In this document: piece by piece, positions 11,041 through 21,711 of the stretch
How the letters are laid out: every line of letters begins with the position of its first letter
How positions within the stretch are numbered: position 1 is the first letter of the stretch
From: Rattus norvegicus
Lineage: Eukaryota > Chordata > Mammalia > Rodentia > Muridae
Assembly: GCF_036323735.1 (NCBI RefSeq)
Contig: NC_086024.1
Span: forward strand, 67,824,424 to 67,888,423
DNA: 64,000 nucleotides
Reading direction: 5' to 3'
Notes under the pieces: model-generated
The model's database searches: none
Told to the model about the DNA's origin: nothing
What the model saw: the letters and a program-made list of their open reading frames with translations, nothing else
Program-made: the position numbers and the translations under genes

Positions 11041-13414
11041 AGTCACCAGGACCACTGTCAGTCACCAGGACCACTGTCAGTCACCAGGACCACTGTCACT
11101 CACGAGGACCACTGTCATTCACAAGGACCACTGTCATTCGAAAGGACCACTGTCAGTCACAAGGACCACTGTCAGTCACAAGGACCACTGGCATTCACGA
11201 GGACCACTGTCAGTCACCAGGACCACTGTCAGTCACGAGGCCCACTCTCAGTCACAAGGACCACTGTCATTCACAAGGACCACTGTCATTCACGAGGACC
11301 ACTGTCATTCACGAGGACCACTGTCAGTCACGAGGACCACTGTCAGTCACCAGGACCACTGTCAGTCACCAGGACCACTGTCAGTCACCAGGACCACTGT
11401 CAGTTACCAGGACCACTGTCATTCACGAGGACCACTGTCATTCACAAGGACCACTGTCAGTCACCAGGACCACTGTCATTCACAAGGACCACTGTCAGTC
11501 ACAAGGACCACTGTCAGTCACAAGGACCACTGGCATTCACAAGGACCACTGTCAGTCACCGGGACCACTGTCAGTCACAAGGACCACTGTCATTCATAAG
11601 GACCACTGGCATTCACAAGGACCACTGGCATTCACAAGGACCACTGGCATTCACAAGGACCACTGGCATTCACAAGGACCACTGTCAGTCACCAGGACCA
11701 CTGTCAGTCACCAGGACCACTGTCAGTCACCAGGACCACTGTCAGTCACCAGGACCACTGTCAGTTACCAGGACCACTGTCATTCACCAGGACCACTGTC
11801 AGTCACCAGGACCACTGTCAGTCACCAGGACCACTGTCATTCACAAGGACCACTGTCATTCACAAGGACCACTGTCATTCACGAGGACCACTGTCATTCA
11901 CAAGGACGACTGTCAGTCACCAGGACCACTGTCAGTCACCAGGACCACTGTCAGTCACCAGGACCACTGTCAGTTACCAGGACCACTGTCATTCACGAGG
12001 ACCACTGTCATTCACAAGGACCACTGTCATTCACAAGGACCACTGTCAGTCACCAGGACCACTGTCATTCACAAGGACCACTGTCAGTCACAAGGACCAC
12101 TGGCATTCACGGGGATCACTGTCATTCACAAGGACCACTGTCAGTCACAAGGACCACTGTCATTCACAAGGACCACTGGCATTCACAAGGATCACTGGCA
12201 TTCACAAGGACCACTGGCATTCACAAGGACCACTGGCATTCACAAGGACCACTGGCATTCACAAGGACCACTGTCAGTCACAAGGACCACTGGCATTCAC
12301 AAGGACCACTGTCAGTCACAAGGACCACTGTCATTCACCAGGACCACTGTCAGTCACCAGGACCACTGTCATTCACCAGGACCACTGTCAGTCACCAGGA
12401 CCACTGTCAGTCACCAGGACCACTGTCATTCACGAGGACCACTGTCAGTCACCAGGACCACTGTCAGTCACCAGGATCACTGTCATTCACAAGGACCACT
12501 GTCAGTCACCAGGACCACTGTCAGTCACAAGGACCACTGTCAGTCACCAGGACCACTGTCAGTCACCAGGACCACTGTCATTCACAAGGACCACTGTCAG
12601 TCACAAGGACCACTGTCATTCACAAGGACCACTGTCAGTCACAAGGACCACTGTCATTCACAAGGACCACTGTCAGTCACAAGGACCACTGTCATTCACA
12701 AGGACCACTGTCAGTCACAAGGACCACTGGCATTCACGAGGACCACTGGTATTCACAAGGACCACTGGCATTCACGAGGACCACTGTCAGTCACCAGGAC
12801 CACTGTCAGTCACCAGGATCACTGTTATTCACAAGGACCACTGTCAGTCACAAGGACCACTGTCATTCACAAGGACCACTGTCATTCACAAGGACCACTG
12901 TCAGTCACAAGGACCACTGTCAGTCACCAGGACCACTGTCAGTCACCAGGACCACTGTCAGTCACAAGGACCACTGTCAGTCACAAGGACCACTGGCATT
13001 CACAAGGACCACTGTCATTCACAAGGACCACTGTCAGTCACCAGGACCACTGTCAGTCACAGGACCACTGGCATTCACAAGGACCACTGTCAGTCACCAG
13101 GACCACTGTCATTCACAAGGACCACTGTCAGTCACAAGGACCACTAGCATTCACAAGGACCACTGTCAGTCACAAGGACCACTGTCAGTCACAAGGACCA
13201 CTGTCATTCACAAGGACCACTGTCAGTCACAAGGACCACTGTCATTCACAAGGACCACTGTCATTCACAAGGACCACTGTCAGTCACAAGGACCACTGTC
13301 ATTCACAAGGACCACTGTCAGTCACAAGGACCACTGTCATTCACAAGGACCACTGTCAGTCACAAGGACCACTGTCAGTCACAAGGACCACTGTCAGTCA
13401 CAAGGACCACTGGC
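11041..13414. repeat. 19-bp minisatellite, 125 tandem units
   Basis: The consensus unit is AGTCACCAGGACCACTGTC. The block is 2374 bp, exactly 124 units of 19 bp plus one 18-bp unit near 13055-13075 ('agtcacaggacc', one base lost). Variation is concentrated at unit positions 2 (G or T), 7 (C, A or G) and 18 (T or G). A GGC end is followed by an ATTC-type unit in essentially every case. Because 19 is not divisible by 3, each forward frame cycles through all three phases and gives the same 19-residue peptide repeat (G-P-L-S-V-T-R-T-T-V-S-H-Q-D-H-C-Q-S-P, permuted). Two frames are open across the whole array (10939-13494 and 10992-13418). The third closes at 11599, where one unit reads 'cattcataagg'. 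The reverse strand is closed because each unit contains TGA. I treat the open frames as arithmetic, not a gene. Copy number is probably polymorphic, and an assembly may compress it. Confidence 0.97.
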
Positions 13415-14427
13415 TTAGAGCCCGTGGCTCAGAGACAGGTAAGTGCCATTCTTTTACTCTTGGTATTTTTGATTTGTACCTAGCCATTGTTTGAAAGTCC
13501 TAGGAAGCAAATGTCCTAGATTCCTTCGGTTATCTCCAAAATGCCTGTAGGTAGATGAATTAAAAGGATGCCAAAGAATTGGGTAAGAGACCACCCACAG
13601 TGTACTTAAGTCCCTGTGTGACCTGCTTCCAACTGCATGTCCGTACAAAGTCTGACTGTTCTCTGTGTCTCTTCATAAAATAGAAACATCTCTACGGTTT
13701 GAGGAGGGTTCCACAGGGTGAGCCTAACTGACCGGCAGAGCTGAGAAGCTATGAGGAGAAAGAGCACAAGGTTATAAATCATGTATTTGTAATCACCAAA
13801 TTAAGATAAATAACCTAGAACCAATTAAGGTTGATAAATCCCCTCCCTGCCACATCTCTGCAAAGGATCGATGACTTAATTAATGTGAAGTCATTTGGTG
13901 TTTACTCCTGGACTGGATGCTTCTTGGCTGCACACCGTGTTGATGATGCTCCGTTATCTGAGAAATGGGTATGCTACTTCCTGCTATTCCAATTCTGACC
14001 ATCTACCCTAATCTTCCCAATGATATGCAAACATACAAGCCTCTTGCTGTACTTTGTGAACTACAGGAACCAAGTGATCCAATGTAAGATCCTGATGATA
14101 CAGGGCAGAAAATGATATGTTTCATCCTTTTTCTGAGCAGTTAACTTCAAACCCATCTGGAAATTAGCCAAGATAAAAAAAAAGTCTAGAAATAAGTTCA
14201 ATTGTAAAATCAAAGTCCCATAGATACTTATTCTAGCTAAAACAAAATCGAGACGCTCCAATTTCTCAATGAGGCGGTGGGGGGAGATCTGGTTTGATAG
14301 ACAACAACTATTGAGATTTCAGTTTACTCTGTGTCATGTTATTAAATTATTAAATTACTAAAAAATTCATCTGGAAAACACTACAGAAACCAAAACAACT
14401 CCATAGCCAGAATTTAACAAGGAAAAG
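13415..14427. other. Unique sequence 3' of the minisatellite
   Basis: Immediately after the array are the second GAGCCCGTGG (13418-13427) and a perfect splice-donor consensus, CAG|GTAAGT (13436-13444). The remainder is AT-rich unique DNA with no recognisable exon. Confidence 0.5.
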
Positions 14428-14429
14428 AC

Positions 14430-14494
<65 letters not shown>
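14428..14494. repeat. (CAGA)n-(CA)n compound microsatellite
   Basis: About eight CAGA units run directly into about seventeen CA units. The antisense translation is a Cys/Val run, which is an artefact. Confidence 0.96.
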
Positions 14495-14495
<1 letters not shown>

Positions 14496-14499
14496 GAAC

Positions 14500-14980
14500 A
14501 ACAACAAAAAATTAATGGAAAAGCATAAGAAGAAAGGAAAAGATGCCCAAGTGTTTCCAAAGTCCCAGATGGGCACACAGCTTCTGAGTCACTCAGAAGG
14601 AGCCGTTAACATAGCAAAAAACTCACTTCATGGAAGAGGCAGGCAATGAGCCGGGGACTAGAAGTTGGGGCTCCTCCAGAAAAGCTAACTATTTCCAGCA
14701 TTTTGACCTCAGAATCCCAGCAATGGGCTGCTCATTGCCTAGGCCCTGGCTGTGTTTCTATACATAATATATGTGAAGCCAGTGATCGATGTATAGTGCA
14801 CCTTTCTCATAGCTGCACTGAGAGGTGAGGTTTCCTCATGCTTGTTAAATGGGCATTAAGGGTCTTTACCACAGCACATAAGGCAAGTTTGACAGACACA
14901 TGCATCATTATTCTATGGGCTTCGTTCAATATCTAGTGTCTAGAAAAAGAGATGGTGGAGACAGTATTAAAGGAAAAAGC
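14500..14980. other. Unique non-coding DNA
   Basis: No repeat family or exon recognised. Confidence 0.45.
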
Positions 14981-14984
14981 TGTG

Positions 14985-15105
14985 ACAGGGTCTCAATAAG
15001 TTGTGCAAGCTGGGCTGAAACTTATTTTTTAGCTCAGGCAAACCTTGAATCATTTTACAGGACCTTATGATCCTTCTGTCCCAGCCACCCAAATGTTACT
15101 AGCTG
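14985..15105 (-). repeat. Diverged B1/B4-type SINE, antisense
   Basis: The left end 'gacagggtctcaataagttg' and the later 'aagctgggctgaaact' and 'tgatccttctgtcccagcc' match the reverse complement of a 7SL-derived rodent SINE. It is strongly diverged with an internal insertion, so the family is uncertain. Confidence 0.5.
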
Positions 15106-16110
15106 CAATTTCCAGTCTGCACCGTCAATGGCTGCTTCTTGTAAAGAATAGTAAGTATGTGGGGTTACTGTGAGGACAGTGTATATTAGAGAAGATTTAG
15201 ATAACTGTATATAGGAAATAAGTTATGACATAGGTAGAGAAATGCGATGCTTCAGGAGACCTCAGGTCTCACTCTGTGGTTCTGGAGAACCTGCTCACCT
15301 GTTTTATGAACCACACAGGTACTCCTCTCAGGTCTACACTGAGTGGCAGACAAGAGAGCCCTTCAACCAAGAAGAGTCACTCTGTCTACAGAGTGGCATC
15401 ACTTGGAAAAAAATAAGCCAGGCCAATCACATGCTGAATCACACTGCAAGCAAACGTAACTAATCCCACCCATGGGCTATTAACACATCACATTAGTGTC
15501 ATACACCACAAATCAGGAGTGGGGGCTGAAGGTGTGCTCGGAATTACAATGCAGAGAAAGACTGAGAGGAGACTGATAATACACGGGCAAAACTACAGAC
15601 ACAGTTCACCAACAGATATGCAGAGCGGGTATGGTGTGGGGAGAGAAGGGAATACAAATAGCAAAAAAAACAAAAACAAAAACAAAAACTGGTGCTTACA
15701 TGTAACCGAAGGAATCTAAGAGACATGGACACTGAAGGGTACACAAGATAAAATTTGCAAGTGTGTGCCTCACTCTCTGCATTTACAGAGGAGAGGCCTA
15801 CCAGCTGCCCAGGTTAGCTCCTCCACGTCACTGTGAGAACACGGGTTAATATGAACCTGTCATTTGTCATGATTAAGGGATGGATATAATATAATGACAG
15901 CCAGTTCAGAGTTTTCAACACACAAGACTTTCACTGTCTGTCAGATGCTCAGCTAGCCTTGTTTTCATCATCCCCAAAGGCAAGATAAATCCAGTCGGAA
16001 GATGTATTAATGCAAGATGACTTTTGTACTTCATGTAAGAGAAAACCAACGAATTCAAGGTTGTAATTCTCACAAACCCAAACCAGAGTAAATATGTTTT
16101 TACAATGAAA
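15106..16110. other. Unique non-coding DNA
   Basis: Mostly unique sequence. An A-rich AAAAAC repeat lies at about 15663-15690. No exon is recognised; the open frame at 15242-15463 has no known motif. Confidence 0.45.
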
Positions 16111-16111
16111 A

Positions 16112-16320
16112 CGGGCTGGCGAGATGGCTCAGAAGAAAAGAGGATGGCTGTTCTTCCAGAGAACAGGGTTCAAGGCTCAGAACCCACATGAGAGCTTACA
16201 ACTCTGTGAACCCAGTTCCAGTGGATCTAAACCCTGTTTTTGCCTCCAAACATGAATCATACATGATGTACAGAGACATACACTTAAATACATAAAATAA
16301 CAAAATATGTTTAATTTTTT
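16112..16320 (+). repeat. B3-type SINE
   Basis: Starts with 'gggctggcgagatggctcag' (tRNA-like head with the A-box region), continues through 'agggttcaaggctcagaacc' (B-box region) and 'cagttccagtggatctaaa', and ends in 'acataaaataac'. These are the ordered landmarks of the B2/B3 SINE superfamily. The 'gttccagtggatct' block favours B3. It is moderately diverged. Confidence 0.8.
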
Positions 16321-16500
16321 ATATAATGTATTTTTACCATATCCCTTTTTCTCTCCTGGTTCTGCCTCGCTCTTCCCACCTCCATAAACATTCAACTTCA
16401 TGTTCTCTCTCAAACAAGCAAGCAAACAAACAAAGAACAGGAAAAATAATAAGAAAAAGTTCAAAATGAACAAACAAAAATAACAAAGTCAGAAAGATCT

Positions 16501-16560
<60 letters not shown>
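16501..16560. repeat. (CA)n microsatellite
   Basis: About 27 uninterrupted CA units after a short CATA start. Likely length-polymorphic. Confidence 0.97.
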
Positions 16561-16564
<4 letters not shown>

Positions 16565-16565
<1 letters not shown>

Positions 16566-17160
16566 GCAATATGAAATGGGAAACCCTTGGTGAACCAGAG
16601 CACTCCTGAATCCTGGAAAGGCCAAAGAGCAACAGAAGAACACAAATGGGGAAACCTTCTCTGTCAACTACAAGGCACGGAGTGCAACAGCTCCATCTTT
16701 ATTTTTGCTCCTAGTGTTAAGTAAACTTTCTTTTGAGAGACAGGTACTACAGTAAAAAGAGGAAAAACGAAGAATCAGGAAGTAACTTCTGCAATCCAAG
16801 CAATTTTGCAGATTAGGGCACTAAGGAACGGGGACTGAGGGATTATTTATGCACATTATTATATAAAACATTTATCATACTTCTATTTACTATATTAATA
16901 TATTACATATTACTACATAAAAGTCTACCTAAAATATCTAAGAATCACATGTTTATTTAGAGTCCTTTTCTAGCTGCTTTACTATTCTCTTCTGTTTCAA
17001 GTCCTCTCCCCCTCCAGCAAATAACCAAATTCTTAATGCTCCTGGATTCTGCCTTGTACCCTAGATATCTCTGCTCATCTTCATTTTTTTGAGTTCACAG
17101 ACTAAAGAATAAATTCTTTTATTTCTGTATCAACTCCAAATGTTTCTTTGTTATCAACTA
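16565..17160. other. Unique AT-rich DNA
   Basis: No exon or repeat family recognised; AT-rich near 16845-16925. Confidence 0.45.
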
Positions 17161-17165
17161 TGTTG

Positions 17166-17198
17166 AGTGTGTGTGTGTGTGTGCGTGCGTGCGTGCGA

Positions 17199-17229
<31 letters not shown>

Positions 17230-17360
17230 TGCATGCGTGCGAGTGTGTGTGGGTATGTGCGTGCGTGCGCGCGCGCGCGTGCGTGCGTGCGTGCGCGCGC
17301 GCGCGTGCGTGCGTGCGTGCGTGCGTTCGTGCGTGCGTGTGTGTGTGTGTGTGTGTGTGT
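17166..17360. repeat. (TG)n/(TGCG)n alternating purine-pyrimidine tract
   Basis: About 195 bp of almost strict purine-pyrimidine alternation: TG runs, TGCG (GTGCGTGC) runs and two pure (GC)n blocks (about 17268-17278 and 17293-17304). Interruptions are few (for example 'gagtg', 'ggtatg', 'gttcg'). Such tracts are the classical substrates for left-handed Z-DNA. It also concentrates CpG in a CpG-poor background. Open frames on both strands are artefacts. Confidence 0.95.
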
Positions 17361-17364
17361 GGAT

Positions 17365-18040
17365 GTGTACAATGCTGTCCATGTAGAGTTCCGAGGATAT
17401 GGATCTAGCTCAGGTAGCCAGGCTCATGCATTCCCCACCTATTCCTGCTGAGCACATTATGCATCTTTGTATCAGCAAACCACAATACCCACCCCTTAGA
17501 AGCAAAGCACGTATATTTCTAAATATGTAGAACTCTTTGCACTGTAAAAGCAATATAAAATGGATAATGAGAAACAAGGGCCAAAATAAGAACCACCCTT
17601 CGTGGATAATTGTTAGCAAGCATGCTGTACAATCTTCCAAACAGCTCTCTACAAATATATAATTCACATACAGAGAAAAGGACAGTTTCAGTGGTATATT
17701 TGGAAGAACCGCAATTAACTTTACCATTAAATGTGTATATATAACATGTGTATGCAGGTGTATGTACGATATATATAAACTTTTGTTTGCAAAAGGAGGA
17801 GAGAAGATTTATCACATTTTTATGTGTACTATGTTATTTCTTTATTCAAATATGTCATTTTATTTGATCATTTTTCTATTTAGTATATATTCACATATTT
17901 TAGCTTTTTAGTGATAAAAATGTAAGACAACTACTATGCGTCTATATGAAAATTTATATAAAAATTGATACATACTTTCAGTGTTGATAGATATGGCCAA
18001 TCTCTATAATACAATTTGAGGAGTTGTTGTTTAATTCTTT
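17365..18040. other. Unique AT-rich DNA
   Basis: No exon recognised. It contains ATAT/TGTATA-rich stretches around 17735-17780 and 17880-17970. Confidence 0.45.
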
Positions 18041-18046
18041 CTTTTA

Positions 18047-18176
18047 AGATAGTGTTTCTCTGGATAGCCTTGGCTGGCCTGGAACTAGCTCTGTAGAACA
18101 GGCTGGCCTGGAACTCAGAGTTCTACCTGTCTGTCCCTGAGTACTGGGATTAAAGGCCTGTGCCACCACTGTCAGA
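18047..18176 (-). repeat. B1 SINE, antisense
   Basis: Reverse-complement B1 landmarks in order: 'gtgtttctctggatagcc', 'ctggaactagctctgtagaa', 'caggctggcctggaactcag', 'gtactgggattaaaggcctg' and 'ccaccactg'. Nearly full length and fairly well preserved. Confidence 0.92.
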
Positions 18177-18179
18177 TAT

Positions 18180-20470
18180 AATACAAACTTTAATTAACTT
18201 CCAGCCTTGGTGTATCCAGTTGTTCTTTTCCAGTTCAATATATTTTAGTCTATTTTTTTTTTTTTTTGCTAATCTAATAAGTGAAAGATGACCCGGTATT
18301 AAACTTTTCATTTCTTAAGTTATAAGAAGGTGATCATCTTAGTTTTCCAGAAAGAAGAGGTTCTTTTAATCAAAAAAGAACAACAACAAAAACACTTCAA
18401 TAATATTCAAGTCATCTATTCTTATTATAAGTTAGAGATAAAAAAATGAGAGCAAAGTCTTTTTTGTTGTTTAGTTACTGGGTTAAAAATCATAGAAACT
18501 TTAGAAATAAAAGAGAAATTGCTCATTGGTTGCTATAGAAACCCTAATTCTACTTAATCTAGAGGAAAACCAAAGCGTGCAGTCACCGAGCTCTCTGTCA
18601 TTATAGGAGGACTGGTGAGTAGGCACACGCTGATCTCTAACACAGAATTCTGAAAATGAACAAGGCTGGGCTAAAATACTTTGGCCCATTTGTTAAGACT
18701 CACACATCTCTACAAATCAACCTGAGTTTACCAGACAGCTACTGCAGGCTTGGCAGACACTAGAGACATAAACGCTGCTTGCTGCAATCTTGCCCCTGAC
18801 CTTGAGGAGTTGCTACTTTAGTTTTTTTGTTTTTATTTTTTTTTCTGTGTAAAACAGAAAGTTATTTGGAGATAACATTACTCTTATCATATAGAAATTC
18901 TTCAAAGGATTGTCTTTAAGACATCAGTGTTGGCTGTAATATTTAGAAGGTTAAAAAGTTCAACGTAAGACATTGGTGAAATGGACAGGACCAGTATTGT
19001 CTGTAGAGAATATGGCGCCTTTTAGCCTTGGCTATAAATGTTCCTTGCTCTCGAAGTAGTGAACATAAACCCCCTTTTAGTTAATTATTAGTTGGAAGAA
19101 GGTTGGTTATTTTTATAATTGATACAGAGCCAAATGCCCTGTAATGAAGGATTCTTGCTAGCCTTGTGTGTCATGGAGTGGAGATCTTAGGTTTCTTTGT
19201 CGTCTACCCTGCACCGTATCTTCTGGAGAACATACCAGTCACCGAAGGCAAATACTGTGGCAGAAGAGCCTGTGCCTTCACATTCCTCCTTGGTCGTCTA
19301 AAGCATAAACTGTGAACTGAATGGATCTAAATCCTTGCAACTATACCTGAGTTTATACTAATATCAGGACTCTTCCCAAGGCCCTAGGAGGCTTCAGGAT
19401 TGGGCTGGTGGACAGAATGACCAGGGTATGTTTAGAGGGTTTTCACCTTCATGCTCAAGGATTCCTCATTTCTGTTACCATATTTCTTTTATTTCTAGCA
19501 CTTTCCTTCTACCTTTTCTTTCAAATTTTATGTCCTTGATTACAATACCCATTTTCCTAGTATGTCGCTACTGTGTCTATTAGAGCCCTTAATAGATCAT
19601 AGTCTTTTAAATTCTTTATTTGATATCAGGATACAATCTGGTTTTATGTTAACAGTTTTCCTTCTTGTGAACATTTTCCTTACCTTTTGGCCTGCCTCAT
19701 GTTTTTTTTTTCCCTTGGATGTGACAAATGTTAATAGGAAGTGAGTTAACTATACTACTAGTGTAAAGTTATTTTCCTCATAATTAAGACAGAGAATAGT
19801 ACTATCTTTATAATAAAACATATTCCTGAATTTATCTATACTTATTCTTATTTTTTCCTCATAGCAATTTCAATGAAGATGAAGAGTGACATTATCTTCT
19901 ACAATAAATACAATCTTCTACAACGAAGACAAAGAGTGACATTACCATCTACAATGAAGTATATTCTTAAACTTACACGATTATTCTGTCCAAATATGTA
20001 CCTTCCATTAGGTCTGTGTTCTAAAATGTACAATCAGTAGACCATCTTCTTCCCAGCCTAGTATTAACATCGCCTGGCGCTGCTTAGCTTCCAAGATAAG
20101 ACAAGGTCAGGGGGGTTCAGGTAGTATCAAGTGGGTTCAGGTGGTATCGTCACATACTAGGCTAGCTTCTCAAGTGAATATCTGTGATATAATTTAAACT
20201 ACTATGAAAGATGGATTCACACCATCTGTTATGGTTAAAAGAGAGCACTAATAATCTATGTATATTTAAAGTTCTCTTTTCTTTTAACCCAGCATACTGA
20301 TACTGCAAGAGGTTATTCTTTCAAACTATTTCTTGAAAGTAGGTAAGCCAGCCTACTATCACACCATGAATGCAGTGTGTGAGATACAGGGAGTGTTTTA
20401 TTCCTCCACAGGAGACCATAGAGATTCTGATGCAACAAGACAACCATCTCCCTGTTACCAACAAAAAATG
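18180..20470. other. Unique non-coding DNA
   Basis: No exon recognised. There is a poly-T run at about 18252-18268 and T-rich DNA near 18821-18845. At 19871-19905 and 19921-19955 an imperfect 35-bp motif is repeated with 50-bp spacing ('gaagagtgacattatcttct' against 'aaagagtgacattaccatct'). Confidence 0.5.
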
Positions 20471-20471
20471 C

Positions 20472-20678
20472 TCATTTCCTTTTATTAAGTTGGATGATGG
20501 ATAACATAGTAGTAATTGTATCATGAGATGATTCTTTACCAAGAAAAGCAAAGCACTGCCATCAAGAGTCATCCAAGATCACGTGTTGGACTAGATTAAG
20601 ACACATCTACCAGGAAATGGAGACAAGGCTCAATGGTTAAGAGCAATTAGTACTCTTGCAGGAGACCCAGGTTCAGTT
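20472..20678 (+). repeat. Copy A of a local ~210-bp direct duplication
   Basis: Starts 'tcatttccttttatta' and ends inside a B3 SINE head at 'ggttcagtt'. It is nearly identical to 21334-21549. Unlike copy B, the B3 stops abruptly at 20678 in the middle of its B-box region, so copy A or the duplication junction truncates it. Confidence 0.85.
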
Positions 20679-20679
20679 A

Positions 20680-21333
20680 TTTTGAAGATAACTTATGTTG
20701 GAGAATGCCATGCCACTGAGTCCTGGCTTTGTAAGACCGGCTAAAGAAATGATCATATCCTGTCTTCCCAAAGCTGATCCGACTTAAACAAGTCAGCACT
20801 GAAATATCGTCTTGCAGATTTCTAAATGTCAAGGTGGAGGAACCAGAGAACTGAACATAATCTTCTGCTTCACTGTCGTCTGGGGAAAGATCAGTAAACT
20901 TACAAAAGAAACAAGAACAGGATCACACAAAAAGGTCTAGCCAGTTCCTTTAATGTCATCCCTCATCTGGAGTGGAAAGGAAGGTCAACTGTTAAGCATG
21001 TGCATGAGAGCCCCACTGTTGCCCAGAAGAACAGGAGTGCTAGCGAGACTGACTGCTAATTGTAAAGGAAAGGGGCCTCTCTTCCTGGAAGATGCCCATC
21101 CCCTCCCCTTACTGTCTTAAGTCCTATTAAGTTAGCACTCACTTCTATTATCACAATTAAAATGTGCCTTTCACAAGAAGCCTAACAAGCCCCCAAGGGA
21201 AGGATTTTAACTATAATTTTATTAGGGAAAGAGGCCTAATTATGGATGTGCATGAGTTCTTTCTCACAGAACGACCTCAAGAACTACCAGTACACTCAAG
21301 ACACTGGATCTAAGATACAGACCTCACACCCAT
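20680..21333. other. Spacer between duplicated segments
   Basis: Unique sequence of about 650 bp that does not resemble either copy's flanks. No exon is recognised. Confidence 0.45.
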
Positions 21334-21549
21334 TCATTTCCTTTTATTAAAATGGATGATGGATAACATAGTACATAATCCTGAGATGATTCTCTACCAA
21401 GAAAAATAAAGGACTGCAGTCAAGAGTCATCCAAGACATGCATCCAGCATCATGTGTTGGACTAGATGAAGACACATCTACCAGGAAATGGAGACAGGGC
21501 TCAATGGTTAAGAGCAATTAGTACTCTTGCAGGAGACCCAGGTTCAGTT
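21334..21549 (+). repeat. Copy B of a local ~210-bp direct duplication
   Basis: Same order of sequence as 20472-20678, about 90% identical by eye with a few indels (for example an extra 'gcatccagcat'-type insertion near 21440). The shared part is about 140 bp of otherwise unique sequence plus the first ~65 bp of a B3 SINE. Confidence 0.85.
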
Positions 21550-21710
21550 CCCAGCACCCAAGGTGGTGGCTCACAACTACCGAGAATTGCAGTTCTAGAG
21601 AATCTGATGCCTTTCTATGACCTCAGTGAGTACCATACTCACATGTGCTATATAGACATACACTGAGACCCATAGGAGAAAACAAAATAAATCTATAAAA
21701 GAGAAGATAT
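21486..21710 (+). repeat. B3-type SINE
   Basis: Ordered landmarks: 'ggagacagggctcaatggtt', 'aagagcaattagtactcttg', 'ggttcagttcccagcaccc', 'ggtggctcacaactaccgag', then an A-rich 'aaacaaaataaatct' tail. Its first 64 bp belong to duplicated copy B. The small open frame across it is not a gene. Confidence 0.85.
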
Positions 21711-21711
21711 T

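Noticed and set aside
11041..13414. CRISPR-like array
   Set aside because: There are no unique spacers; units are contiguous 19-mers in vertebrate DNA.
10939..13494. 851-codon open frame (and an 808-codon frame at 10992-13418) as a repeat-protein gene
   Set aside because: Openness follows from a stop-free 19-bp unit. Variants fall without regard to codon position, the frames are equivalent, and the unique N- and C-terminal parts show no protein signature. Kept only as a checkable possibility.
17148..17451. Cys/Val/Arg-rich open frames on both strands
   Set aside because: Translation of the TG/CG microsatellite.
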